From Burkholderia cepacia (GTDB lineage: Bacteria; Pseudomonadota; Gammaproteobacteria; Burkholderiales; Burkholderiaceae): a stretch of DNA of 64,000 nucleotides. The stretch lies in contig NZ_LDWR01000046.1 of the NCBI RefSeq assembly GCF_001039005.1, positions 186,001 to 250,000 of the forward strand, written 5' to 3'. The position numbers and the translations under genes are program-made. This document shows positions 28,036 through 36,361 of this stretch, one piece after another. Below the pieces are notes generated by a model. That model was not told where the DNA came from and made no database searches. It saw only the letters and a list, made by a program, of their open reading frames with translations. The stretch's first letter is position 1. Each line of letters opens with the position of its first letter.

Positions 28036-29412
28036 ATGACCACTTTCACGCCCTTCCCCCCGCTCGCCCGGCTCGCCGCCGACCTCGCCGCCGGCCGGAC
28101 CACGAGCCGCGCGCTCGTCGACACCGCGCTCGACCGGATCGCCGATCCTTCTGGCCAGGGCGCCGCCGTCTTCACCCAGGTCGATGCCGACAACGCGCGC
28201 GCGGCCGCCGACGCGCACGACCGGCTGCGCGCCGCGGGCACCGTGCTGTCGCCGCTCGCGGGCATCCCCGTGTCGGTCAAGGATCTGTTCGACGTCGCGG
28301 GCCAGGTGACGCGCGCGGGTTCGCGCGTGCTCGACGGCGCGCCGGCCGCGCGCACCGATGCGGTCGCCGTCGCGCGGCTCAAGCGCGCGGGCGCGGTGCT
28401 GGTCGGCCGCACGAACATGAGCGAGTTCGCGTTCTCGGGGCTCGGGCTGAATCCGCACTTCGGCAATCCGCGCTCGCCGTACCACCGCGACGTGCCGGGC
28501 GATGCGCGGATTTCCGGCGGCTCGTCGTCCGGCGCGGCCGCGTCGGTCGCCGACGGGATGGCCGCCGTCGCGCTCGGCACCGACACGGGCGGCTCGATCC
28601 GCATTCCAGCCGCGCTGTGCGGGCTGACGGGCTTCAAGCCGACCGCGAGTCGGATCCCGACGCAAGGCGGCGTGCCGCTGTCGACCACGCTCGACTCGTT
28701 CGGCCCGATCGGCCTGACGGTCGCCTGCTGCGCACTGGTCGACCGGATGCTCGCGGGTCTCGAACCGCACGTGCCGGCCTCACGGCCGCTCGAAGGCGTG
28801 CGGCTCGGCGTGCTGACGAACCACGTGACGGACGGCGTCGATGCCGACGTCGCGGCCGCGCTCGACACCGCGCTGAAGCATCTCGAAGCCGCCGGCGCGA
28901 TCGTCACGGAAGTGCGCTTCCCCGCGCTCGACCGGCTGCCGGACATCAACCGCTTCGGCTTCTCGCCGATCGAGGCGTACGCGTGGCATCGCCCGCTGCT
29001 CGCGCAGCATCGCGACCAGTACGACCCGCGTGTGCTCACGCGGATCCTGAAGGGCGAACCCGCGAGCGCGGCCGACTATCTCGATCTGCTTGCCGCGCGC
29101 GCCGCGATGCTCGACGAAGCCGCGCACACGGTCTGGTCGCGCTTCGATGCGCTCGTCGCGCCGACGGTGCCGGTCGTGCCGCCGCGCATCGCCGAACTCG
29201 AAGCGGACGACGCCGCGTTCACGCGCACCAATGCGCTGATCCTGCGCAACCCGAGCGCGTTCAACTTCCTCGACGCATGCGCATTGTCGCTGCCGTGCCA
29301 TCCGCGCGACGCGGCGCCGGTCGGCCTGATGCTCGCGGCAGCACCACATCGCGACGACGCGCTGCTCGCGATCGGCCAGGCGGTCGAGGCCGTGCTGAAC
29401 ACGATCCGCTGA
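28036..29412 (+). CDS. Amidase (amidase signature family)
   Basis: 458 aa, Ser-cisSer-Lys hydrolase. Catalytic Lys K82 in GIPVSVKDLFDVAG, cis-Ser S163 in SGGSSSGAAASVADG and nucleophile S187 in GTDTGGSIRIPAALCG; the K/S/S spacing is right for the family. It hydrolyses a carboxamide; the substrate is not predictable. Not GatA: no gatB/gatC adjoin and the sequence is closer to catabolic amidases. Co-transcribed with the GntR regulator in front. Confidence 0.9.
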   Translation: MTTFTPFPPLARLAADLAAGRTTSRALVDTALDRIADPSGQGAAVFTQVDADNARAAADAHDRLRAAGTVLSPLAGIPVSVKDLFDVAGQVTRAGSRVLDGAPAARTDAVAVARLKRAGAVLVGRTNMSEFAFSGLGLNPHFGNPRSPYHRDVPGDARISGGSSSGAAASVADGMAAVALGTDTGGSIRIPAALCGLTGFKPTASRIPTQGGVPLSTTLDSFGPIGLTVACCALVDRMLAGLEPHVPASRPLEGVRLGVLTNHVTDGVDADVAAALDTALKHLEAAGAIVTEVRFPALDRLPDINRFGFSPIEAYAWHRPLLAQHRDQYDPRVLTRILKGEPASAADYLDLLAARAAMLDEAAHTVWSRFDALVAPTVPVVPPRIAELEADDAAFTRTNALILRNPSAFNFLDACALSLPCHPRDAAPVGLMLAAAPHRDDALLAIGQAVEAVLNTIR

Positions 29413-29500
29413 CCGCGTAGACCGACCGTCGGCGGGCAGTACGCGCGGTGCGGCAGGGTGCCGCACACGCGCTGTCAGTTTCGTGCCAGACCGTTCGCGC

Positions 29501-29506
29501 TAAAAT
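29501..29506 (+). promoter_or_regulatory. -10 element of dsbB
   Basis: TAAAAT in the context GCGCTAAAATCGCGCG, 45 bp before the dsbB ATG. The same context precedes rph at 59735-59740, so it looks like a standard sigma70 box of this genome. The -35 is not clear. Confidence 0.4.
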
Positions 29507-29550
29507 CGCGCGATTGTTTTCCGGACCGACCCACGAGGAACCTCGCCGAC

Positions 29551-30063
29551 ATGAACGACTACACGCTTGCGCTACGCCGCGAACGCCGCCTGCTGATGCT
29601 GCTCGGATGGGTGTGCATCGCCCTGCTGGCCGGTGCGCTGTACCTGCAGTACGTGAAGAACGAAGATCCGTGCCCGCTGTGCATCATCCAGCGTTATTTC
29701 TTCGCCGCGATCGGGATCTTCGCGTTCCTGGCCGCCGGGATACGCAACTGGCGCGTCATCTGGGTGCTCGAGCTGCTGATCGCGGTCGCCGCGGCCGGCG
29801 GCGTCGGCACGGCCGCGCGGCACCTGTCGATCCAGATGAATCCGGGCTTCAGCTGCGGCTTCGACACGCTGCAGCCGATCGTCGACAGCCTGCCGCCCGC
29901 ACAGTGGTTCCCCGGCATGTTCAAGGTCGCCGGGCTGTGCGAGACCGTCTACCCGCCGATCTTCGGCATCCTGCTGCCCGGCTGGGCGCTGATCGGCTTC
30001 GCCGCGATCCTGCTTGCCGTCGTCGCCAGCCTCTGGCGCCATCGCCGCAAGCTCGCGGCCTGA
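29551..30063 (+). CDS. dsbB: Disulfide bond formation protein DsbB
   Basis: Inner-membrane quinone reductase that re-oxidises DsbA. 170 aa, four TM helices (starting near residues 14, 45, 68 and 145). First redox pair C41 and C44 in PCPLCIIQRY; second pair in the periplasmic loop (GFSCGFDTLQ and VAGLCE). ATG at 29551 follows GAGGAACCTCGCCGAC. Monocistronic as far as can be seen. Confidence 0.95.
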   Translation: MNDYTLALRRERRLLMLLGWVCIALLAGALYLQYVKNEDPCPLCIIQRYFFAAIGIFAFLAAGIRNWRVIWVLELLIAVAAAGGVGTAARHLSIQMNPGFSCGFDTLQPIVDSLPPAQWFPGMFKVAGLCETVYPPIFGILLPGWALIGFAAILLAVVASLWRHRRKLAA

Positions 30064-30703
30064 CCGACCGGCTGCTATCGCGGCCTCAGGCGCGCGCGGC
30101 CCGATCGACCGGGTCGCGCGCCGCCGGTTTGCCATCATGCGGCTCTGACTGACGCTTCTGCCGGTCACGCATAGCCGGCCGCAACTGACCGGCCGCGTGT
30201 AAACACCTACTCCGCCGCCGCCCGGATTTCCGGGCGAACGCGCGTCGCGCGACTTTCGCGCTCACGCCCCGTCACGCCTGCGTTTCGGCCCGATGTGCAC
30301 GCATCGGCGCCCCGATACCGCGCGACGGGCCTATGATCGACATGATCGCCTCCTGATAGCCCGGATCACCGCCCGGCAATGTTCCCGCCGTATTGCGGTG
30401 CTATCTTCGCGACTGGATGGCGATCTACGTGCGCGAGGCCAGGCGGTCTCACCACCCCTGCGTAACGCGCGCCCGATCCGCAATGTCGAGTGAATTCATC
30501 ATGACAACGCAAACCATCCGCATCCGTCACCCTCATGGCGTCCGCGCGACCGGCGGCGCCGTTCGCGCGCGCCGTCAGTGCGCTGCCGCCGCACCGCATC
30601 AGCCGTGCGGCCGGCCTGCCCCGCTCCCGTCCGTCCTCGTTGCCGCGGCGCCCGCCAGCCCGCGCCGCGTGTCGTGCCGCGTTTTGCCGAACGGAGCGTG
30701 CTG
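30064..30703. other. dsbB-xdhC intergenic region
   Basis: A 640-bp stretch with no well-supported gene. It includes a partial inverted repeat around GATCGACATGATC near 30334-30346 and one doubtful ORF (30501-30704). The large xanthine dehydrogenase subunits (xdhA, xdhB), which usually precede xdhC, are not here. Confidence 0.5.
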
Positions 30704-30704
30704 A
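30501..30704 (+). CDS. Doubtful 67-aa ORF coupled to xdhC
   Basis: Starts MTTQTIRIRHPHGVRATGG and then becomes Arg/Ala/Pro-rich with no recognisable domain. Its TGA overlaps the xdhC ATG as TGATG, the arrangement of translational coupling. It could be a leader ORF, a remnant of a deleted xdhA/xdhB region, or chance. The Arg/Ala/Pro composition is what a non-coding GC-rich frame would give, so I keep it low. Confidence 0.2.
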   Translation: MTTQTIRIRHPHGVRATGGAVRARRQCAAAAPHQPCGRPAPLPSVLVAAAPASPRRVSCRVLPNGAC

Positions 30705-31708
30705 TGGAAGCCTGGCTCGGCGATCTGCAGCAACTGCTCGCGCACGGCGAAGCGGCCGTGCTCGTGACGGTCGCGCATACCGACGGCTCCGCGCCGCGCG
30801 AAGCCGGCACCAAGATGCTGGTCACGCGCGACACGGCGCGCCATACGATCGGCGGCGGTCATCTGGAATGGAAGGCGATCGAGATCGCGCGGCATCTGCT
30901 GAAGGATGGCGCGCACGTACCCCACGCGCGCAAGCTCGAGCGGCTCGCGCTCGGCCCGAGCCTCGGCCAGTGCTGCGGCGGCGCGGTCGTGCTCGCGTTC
31001 GAGCGGCTCGACGTCGGCGATCTCGGCTGGATCATGTCGCTGGCGAAACGTGTCGCGGCCGGCGCCGCGACCGTGCGTAGCGTATCATTCGGCCCCTCGC
31101 CGGGCGCACCGCTGCTGAGCGAGCCCGAATCGCCGGCCGCGCGTGCCGACTGCCTGCTGTGGGAAACCGGCGGCGTGTCGCTGATGACCGAAACGATCGC
31201 GCCGTATGCGTTCCCCGTCATGCTGTTCGGCGCCGGGCACATCGGCACCGCGCTCGTGAAGGTGCTGGCGACGCTGCCGTGCCACGTGCGTTGGATCGAC
31301 GGCGCCGATGCGGTGTTCCCGCCGGCGCAAGCGCTCGCCGGCATCGGCAACCTCGCGATCGACGCGGCCGCTGCCCCGGCCGACGCGGTCGACGCGGCGC
31401 CGCCGCAGTCCTACTTCGTCGTGATGACGCACGACCACGCACTCGATTTCGTGCTGGCCGAGCGCATCCTGCGGCGCGGCGACTATGCGTACTTCGGGAT
31501 GACCGGCTCGCACGCGAAACGCGTGCAGTTCGATCATCGCCTCGCGGCCATCGGCATCGACCCGGCCCAGGTCGCGCGGATGCGCTGCCCGATCGGTGTC
31601 GAAGGCATCATCGACAAGGCGCCCGAAGTGATCGCGATCTCGGTGGCTGCGCAATTGCTGCAGGCCGTCGAGGCGAACGCGCCCGCGCAGGCTTCCCCTA
31701 CCCACTGA
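30704..31708 (+). CDS. xdhC: Xanthine dehydrogenase accessory protein XdhC
   Basis: Binds the molybdenum cofactor, helps sulfurate it and loads it into xanthine dehydrogenase. 334 aa; N-terminal XdhC/CoxI domain (ATVAHTDGSAPREAGTKML-like region, GGGHLEWKAIE, LGPSLGQCCGG) and a C-terminal Rossmann domain (MLFGAGHIGTALVKVL, then YFVVMTHDHALDF and YFGMTGSHAKRVQF). RBS GGAGCG before ATG 30704. Followed 18 bp later by add and then guaD, a purine catabolism unit. Its client enzyme genes are not in the window. Confidence 0.93.
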   Translation: MEAWLGDLQQLLAHGEAAVLVTVAHTDGSAPREAGTKMLVTRDTARHTIGGGHLEWKAIEIARHLLKDGAHVPHARKLERLALGPSLGQCCGGAVVLAFERLDVGDLGWIMSLAKRVAAGAATVRSVSFGPSPGAPLLSEPESPAARADCLLWETGGVSLMTETIAPYAFPVMLFGAGHIGTALVKVLATLPCHVRWIDGADAVFPPAQALAGIGNLAIDAAAAPADAVDAAPPQSYFVVMTHDHALDFVLAERILRRGDYAYFGMTGSHAKRVQFDHRLAAIGIDPAQVARMRCPIGVEGIIDKAPEVIAISVAAQLLQAVEANAPAQASPTH

Positions 31709-31726
31709 CCGACCAAGAACGACGCC

Positions 31727-32752
31727 ATGACCCCGACATTCAAGGACAAGATTGCCCGCGCGCCGAAAGCGGAGCTGCATATCCATATCGAAGGCTCGCT
31801 CGAGCCCGAACTGATTTTCGCGCTCGCGCAGCGCAACGGCGTGAAGCTCGCGTACGACTCGATCGACGCGCTGCGCGCCGCCTACGCGTTCACCGACCTG
31901 CAGTCGTTCCTCGACATCTATTACGCAGGCGCGAGCGTGTTGCTGACCGAGCAGGATTTCTACGACATGACGGCCGCGTACTGCGAACGCGCGCTCGCCG
32001 ACCACGTCGTCCACACCGAACTGTTCTTCGACCCGCAGACACACACCGAGCGCGGCGTGCCGATCGAGACGGTCGTCGCGGGCATCGAGCGCGCACTCGC
32101 CGATGCCGAACAGCGCGGGCTGTCGAGCAAACTGATTCTGTGCTTCCTGCGCCACCTGTCCGAAGAGGACGCGCTCGCGACGTTCGAATCCGCGTTGCCG
32201 CTGTTCGAGCGCTATCTCCACCGGCTGATCGGCGTGGGCCTCGACTCGTCCGAGCTCGGCCATCCGCCGACGAAGTTCGCACGCGTGTTCGAGAAGGCGC
32301 GCGCGCTCGGGCTGAAGCTCGTCGCGCATGCGGGCGAGGAAGGCCCGCCCGCCTACATCTACGAAGCGCTCGACGTGCTGAAGGTCGACCGGATCGACCA
32401 CGGCGTGCGCAGCATCGAGGACGCGGCACTCGTCGAACGCCTCGCCAGGACGCGCACGGCGCTCACCGTCTGCCCGCTGTCGAACCTGAAGCTGTGCGTG
32501 TTCGACGACATGGCGAAGCACACGCTGAAGGCGCTGCTCGAGCGCGGCGTCGCGGTGACGATCAACTCCGACGATCCGGCGTATTTCGGCGGCTACGTCA
32601 ATGAAAACTACTTCGCGACGGCCGAAGGGCTGCGCCTCACGGATGCCGAAGTCCATGCGGTGATCCGCAACGGCTTCGAGGCGTCGTTCATCGACCCGGC
32701 GCAGCGCGACGCACTGTACGCGCGCCTCGACGCGTACTGGCAGGCCGCGTGA
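31727..32752 (+). CDS. add: Adenosine deaminase (or adenine deaminase-like)
   Basis: Zinc hydrolase deaminating adenosine to inosine. 341 aa; metal ligands H18 and H20 in AELHIHIEGSL, HAGEEG (about 205-210) with catalytic Glu, DHGVRS near 223-228, and the DD pair in INSDDPAYFGGY (about 282). The sequence also resembles the Add-like adenine deaminases, so base versus nucleoside preference is open. Follows xdhC by 18 bp in a purine salvage/catabolism operon. Confidence 0.92.
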   Translation: MTPTFKDKIARAPKAELHIHIEGSLEPELIFALAQRNGVKLAYDSIDALRAAYAFTDLQSFLDIYYAGASVLLTEQDFYDMTAAYCERALADHVVHTELFFDPQTHTERGVPIETVVAGIERALADAEQRGLSSKLILCFLRHLSEEDALATFESALPLFERYLHRLIGVGLDSSELGHPPTKFARVFEKARALGLKLVAHAGEEGPPAYIYEALDVLKVDRIDHGVRSIEDAALVERLARTRTALTVCPLSNLKLCVFDDMAKHTLKALLERGVAVTINSDDPAYFGGYVNENYFATAEGLRLTDAEVHAVIRNGFEASFIDPAQRDALYARLDAYWQAA

Positions 32753-33156
32753 CGGCCGGCATCGAGGCGCGCTAGACAGATGAATCACGGCAACGGCATC
32801 CGCTTCGCGACAACCGGTTCGGCCATGCGCCGGGCCGATCGCAAGCGTGCGCCCGGCGCGAACGCATGCGGCGCGATCGTCGCCTGCCCGCGCGTGCCGT
32901 CGCGGCTTGCCGTTCCGTGCGCCGCCGCACCGGTCGCGATCGCGATTGTTGCGAGGTTCGCCGGCAACCACGCGATGGCGGCTTCGGCCGCCACGAACGC
33001 CCGCGCAATCGCATCCGGCCGTGTCGCACACCGTGCGCCGCGGCCGCTCGCGAAGCGCCGTCCCGCCCCCGCGCGGACGGCGTCATCCATGCCGTCGCCC
33101 GCGCGGCGTCGATCGCTTTCTTCTGTTCGCCTTACCTTGATGCAGGACCATTCGTC
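32753..33156. other. add-guaD intergenic region
   Basis: 404 bp with only a doubtful ORF (32780-33160). No terminator hairpin with a T-run and no strong promoter is visible, so add and guaD may still be co-transcribed. Confidence 0.4.
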
Positions 33157-33160
33157 ATGA
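32780..33160 (+). CDS. Doubtful 126-aa ORF overlapping the guaD start
   Basis: Begins MNHGNGIRFATTGSAM and is rich in Ala, Arg and Pro. No family recognised. Its TGA overlaps the guaD ATG (ATGA), and third positions are mostly G or C in the first two thirds, which mildly favours coding. No good RBS is present and the product looks like a random frame in GC-rich DNA. Confidence 0.25.
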   Translation: MNHGNGIRFATTGSAMRRADRKRAPGANACGAIVACPRVPSRLAVPCAAAPVAIAIVARFAGNHAMAASAATNARAIASGRVAHRAPRPLAKRRPAPARTASSMPSPARRRSLSSVRLTLMQDHSS

Positions 33161-34473
33161 CGCAAACCGCTTTTCGTTCCCAACTGCTGACCTTCAACGG
33201 CGACCCGGCACAATCGAGCCAGGCCGCGAACTACGAGACCGACGGCCTCCTGATCGTCGACGACGGCAAGGTCGTCGCGGCCGGCCCGTATGCGCAGCTC
33301 GCCGCGACGCTCGCGCGCGACGCGATCGTCCATGACCTGCGCGACAAGCTGATCGTGCCCGGCTTCATCGACACGCACATCCACTATCCGCAGACGGACA
33401 TGATCGCGTCGCCGGCGCCGGGCCTGCTGCCGTGGCTGGACAAGTACACGTTCCCGACCGAGCGCCAGTTCGGCGATCCCGAGCATGCGCGCGAAGTCGC
33501 CGACTTCTTCGTCGACGAACTGCTCGCCTGCGGCACGACCAGCGCGCTCGTCTACTGCACGGTGCACAAGCAGTCGGCCGACGCGCTGTTCGCGGCGAGC
33601 GACGCGCGCGACCTGCGGATGATCGCCGGCAAGGTGCTGATGGACCGCAACTGCCCCGAATTCCTGCGCGACACCGCGCAATCGGGGTATGACGACAGCG
33701 CCGAGCTGATCGACCGCTGGCACGGCAAGGGCCGCCAGATGTACGCGCTGACGCCGCGCTTCGCGCCGACGTCGACCGAGGCGCAGCTCGAGGCGTGCGG
33801 CGAACTCGCGCGCCGCCATCCGGACGTGTTCGTGCAGAGCCACGTCGCGGAAAACGTCGACGAGGTGAAATGGGTGGCCGAGCTGTTCCCCGGTCATCGC
33901 AGCTATCTCGACATCTACGACCGTTACGGGCTGCTGCGTCCGCGCGCGGTGTACGGCCACTGCATCCACCTCGACAATGAGGACCGCCGCCGGATGGCCG
34001 AGACGCGCACCGTCGTCGCGCACTGCCCGACGTCGAACTTCTTCCTCGGCAGCGGGCTGTTCGATTTCGACAAGGCCGGCGAATACGACGTGCCCGTCAC
34101 GCTCGCCACCGACGTCGGCGGCGGCACGTCGTTCTCGATGCTGCAGACGATGAACGAGGCGCACAAGGTCGCGCGGCTGTCGGGCCACCACCTGACCGCC
34201 ACGCGGATGTTCTGGCTCGCGACGGCCGGCGCCGCGCAGGCACTCGACCTCGCCGACACGGTCGGCACGCTCGCGCCGCGCACCGAGGCCGACTTCGTCG
34301 TGCTCGATCCGCAGGCCACGCCGCTGCTCGCGCGCCGCACAAAACGCGCGGATTCGCTCGAGGAATTGCTGTTCGCGTTCGCGCTGCTCGGCGACGACCG
34401 CGCGGTGTACCGCACCTACGCGGCCGGCGAGCTCGTCCACGAGCGCGGCGCCGCACGCCGCGCCACCGCGTAA
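33157..34473 (+). CDS. guaD: Guanine deaminase
   Basis: Zinc amidohydrolase converting guanine to xanthine. 438 aa; metal ligands H74 and H76 in GFIDTHIHYPQTDMIAS, then SHVAEN (about 228-233), HCIHL (about 268) and the catalytic Asp in TLATDVGGGTSFSML (about 315). The family signature PWLDKYTFPTERQF is present. Forms the downstream step of the xdhC-add-guaD cluster feeding xanthine dehydrogenase. Confidence 0.96.
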   Translation: MTQTAFRSQLLTFNGDPAQSSQAANYETDGLLIVDDGKVVAAGPYAQLAATLARDAIVHDLRDKLIVPGFIDTHIHYPQTDMIASPAPGLLPWLDKYTFPTERQFGDPEHAREVADFFVDELLACGTTSALVYCTVHKQSADALFAASDARDLRMIAGKVLMDRNCPEFLRDTAQSGYDDSAELIDRWHGKGRQMYALTPRFAPTSTEAQLEACGELARRHPDVFVQSHVAENVDEVKWVAELFPGHRSYLDIYDRYGLLRPRAVYGHCIHLDNEDRRRMAETRTVVAHCPTSNFFLGSGLFDFDKAGEYDVPVTLATDVGGGTSFSMLQTMNEAHKVARLSGHHLTATRMFWLATAGAAQALDLADTVGTLAPRTEADFVVLDPQATPLLARRTKRADSLEELLFAFALLGDDRAVYRTYAAGELVHERGAARRATA

Positions 34474-34629
34474 CACGTCACTGCGCGCCGGGGCGCTCGT
34501 CCCGGCAGGCGCGGCGGCACACCCGTCACCGCGCATGCCGGGCAGCGCGCAGCCTGCCACGCGCCGATCGCGCCCCGCCTCTTCGCACGGCGCTACCCGG
34601 CACGCTTTCGCGCGCATCGCGCACCGTGC

Positions 34630-34635
34630 TAGAAT
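34630..34635 (+). promoter_or_regulatory. -10 element upstream of the manganese riboswitch
   Basis: TAGAAT (34630-34635) would start transcription near 34642, immediately before the aptamer's P1 stem. The -35 is poor. Confidence 0.45.
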
Positions 34636-34643
34636 TCGCCCCT

Positions 34644-34770
34644 CATTGGGGAGTAGCCGCTCCGCTCGATGTCCCGCGCCCCCGGCGCGCATCGTGACGG
34701 AGGCGTCCGTCAACAGACTTGGCCATTTGGCCATGGCGGGCGCAGCCACCTAGGCCTGGCGAGACCGATG
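34644..34770 (+). promoter_or_regulatory. yybP-ykoY manganese riboswitch
   Basis: Conserved Mn2+-sensing aptamer. P1 is CATTGG (34644-34649) paired with CCGATG (34765-34770, one G-U); the two signature loops are GGAGTAG (directly after P1) and GCGAGACC (34760-34766, directly before the P1 3' strand). A following hairpin, GTGCGCC with GGCGCAC (about 34779-34803), may be the expression platform. No T-run is seen, which suggests translational control of the GTG start at 34852. Confidence 0.88.
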
Positions 34771-34851
34771 GTTCACAGTGCGCCGCATCAGGGCCCGGCG
34801 CACCGTGGATCGTCGCTCGCACGCACAACATCGGCCCGCGGAACCCCATAC

Positions 34852-35424
34852 GTGTCCCAAGCCTTCCTGATCTCCACCGGCGCCGTCGCCCTCGCTGAAA
34901 TCGGCGACAAGACCCAACTGCTTTCCCTCGTACTGGCCGCGCGCTATCGCAAGCCGGTGCCGATCATCCTCGGCGTGCTCGTCGCGACGCTCGTCAACCA
35001 CGGTTTCGCAGGCGCGCTCGGCGAATGGCTCGGCGTGCTCGTCACGCCGTCGATCATGCGCTGGGCGCTTGCGTTCTCGTTCATCGCGATGGGGTTGTGG
35101 ATCCTCGTGCCGGACAAGCTCGATGCCGACGAAGCGAATGCCAACCGTTCGCGGCTCGGCGTGTTCGGCGCGACCCTCGTGGCGTTCTTCCTCGCGGAAA
35201 TGGGCGACAAGACGCAGATCGCGACCGTCGCGCTTGCCGCGCGCTTCCAGGACTACATCGGTGTCGTGGCCGGTACGACGTTCGGGATGATGCTCGCGAA
35301 CGTGCCCGCGATCCTGCTCGGCGACCGCTTCGCGCACCGTCTGCCGACGAAGCTCGTGCACGGGATCGCGGCCGTGCTGTTCGTCGTGCTCGGCGCACTG
35401 GCGCTGCTGGGCATCGGGGCCTGA
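34852..35424 (+). CDS. UPF0016/TMEM165-GDT1 family manganese exporter
   Basis: 190-aa, six-TM inner-membrane protein with the duplicated family signature: EIGDKTQLL near residue 15 and EMGDKTQIA near residue 118. Members export Mn2+ (MneA in Vibrio) or exchange Ca2+/Mn2+ for H+. GTG at 34852 (VSQAFLISTGAVALAEIGDK) is the only start that removes a long unrelated extension. The upstream yybP-ykoY riboswitch supports manganese as substrate and predicts induction by high Mn2+. Confidence 0.92.
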   Translation: MSQAFLISTGAVALAEIGDKTQLLSLVLAARYRKPVPIILGVLVATLVNHGFAGALGEWLGVLVTPSIMRWALAFSFIAMGLWILVPDKLDADEANANRSRLGVFGATLVAFFLAEMGDKTQIATVALAARFQDYIGVVAGTTFGMMLANVPAILLGDRFAHRLPTKLVHGIAAVLFVVLGALALLGIGA

Positions 35425-35476
35425 CGAACGGAGGTGGCCGGCGCGGCCGGGCGGCCGCGCCGAGGCAAACGCCGCG

Positions 35477-36175
35477 TTATTTCGCGACGGCCGCGCCCGA
35501 AGCCGGCGCAGCCGGCACCGCACGCTCGTTGGCGGACGGCGCCGCCGGCCCGCCGCGCTTGTCGACCGGCAGCCGGACCGAGCGGACCGCACCGTTCGAC
35601 AGCGGGAAATCGGCGAGCGCGCTGCGCGCGAGGAACGGCATCGCGTACAGCAGCGTGCCGTTGTCGCCGGTCGTGCGTGCGGTCACGTTGTAGACCTCCT
35701 TGCCCGTCGCGCGCTCGGTGATGCGGATGCCGAGCGTGTAATCGAACACCTGGTACGTCTGCGCGACATAGCCGGCCGGCATCGGCCCCCAGGGCCCCCA
35801 CGGGCCCCACGGCCCGCGCCCCCAGTACGGCCCGGGCGCGAACCACGGGTCGTAATAGACCGGCTGCGGCACCGTCACGAGATCGCTGCCGACCGCATAG
35901 GTCAGCCCGACCAGATACCGTGCCTGCGCCTGCGGGACCTGCCGGAACGCATACGCGGACAGCTCGTTCGCGACGATCGGCTCGTAGGTCGACTGCTCGA
36001 TGCTGTTCTTCTGCGCATCGGTGCGCGTGAATGCATAGGTGCGTGTCGCGTCGCTGCCGCTCCAGTCGGAGAAGGCCGTGACCTGGGTCGTCACGTAGCT
36101 GGTGCAGCCCGTCAGCAGCGCCACGCACAGCGCCGCCGCCCAGCCCGCACCGCGAAAAATCCATTCGCGTTTCAT
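35477..36175 (-). CDS. DUF4136 lipoprotein
   Basis: 232 aa with a lipoprotein signal (GWAAALCVALLTGCTS; lipobox LTGC, Cys about 24). The domain has the DUF4136 pattern SDWSGSDATRTYAF and a C-terminal DYTLGIRITERATGKEVYNVTART. A central low-complexity segment of repeated Gly-Pro-Trp (PYWGRGPWGPWGPWGP) is typical of Burkholderia members. Function unknown; probably outer-membrane anchored. ATG at 36175 with a weak RBS. Confidence 0.88.
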   Translation of the reverse strand: MKREWIFRGAGWAAALCVALLTGCTSYVTTQVTAFSDWSGSDATRTYAFTRTDAQKNSIEQSTYEPIVANELSAYAFRQVPQAQARYLVGLTYAVGSDLVTVPQPVYYDPWFAPGPYWGRGPWGPWGPWGPMPAGYVAQTYQVFDYTLGIRITERATGKEVYNVTARTTGDNGTLLYAMPFLARSALADFPLSNGAVRSVRLPVDKRGGPAAPSANERAVPAAPASGAAVAK

Positions 36176-36361
36176 GTTGATCCTCGTCGATCCGTCACCC
36201 GTTGGTCGCACCGCGCGAACCGGACGGGATGCCGATAATACGCGGACTCCCGGAACCGGTAAAAAGTTCGCACGGCAAGCAGCCGCAAGCCTTTGTACAA
36301 TGGCCCGGTTCGCCCGGCCCGTGCCGCGGGCCCGTCCCCCACTCCACCGATCTCGACGACC

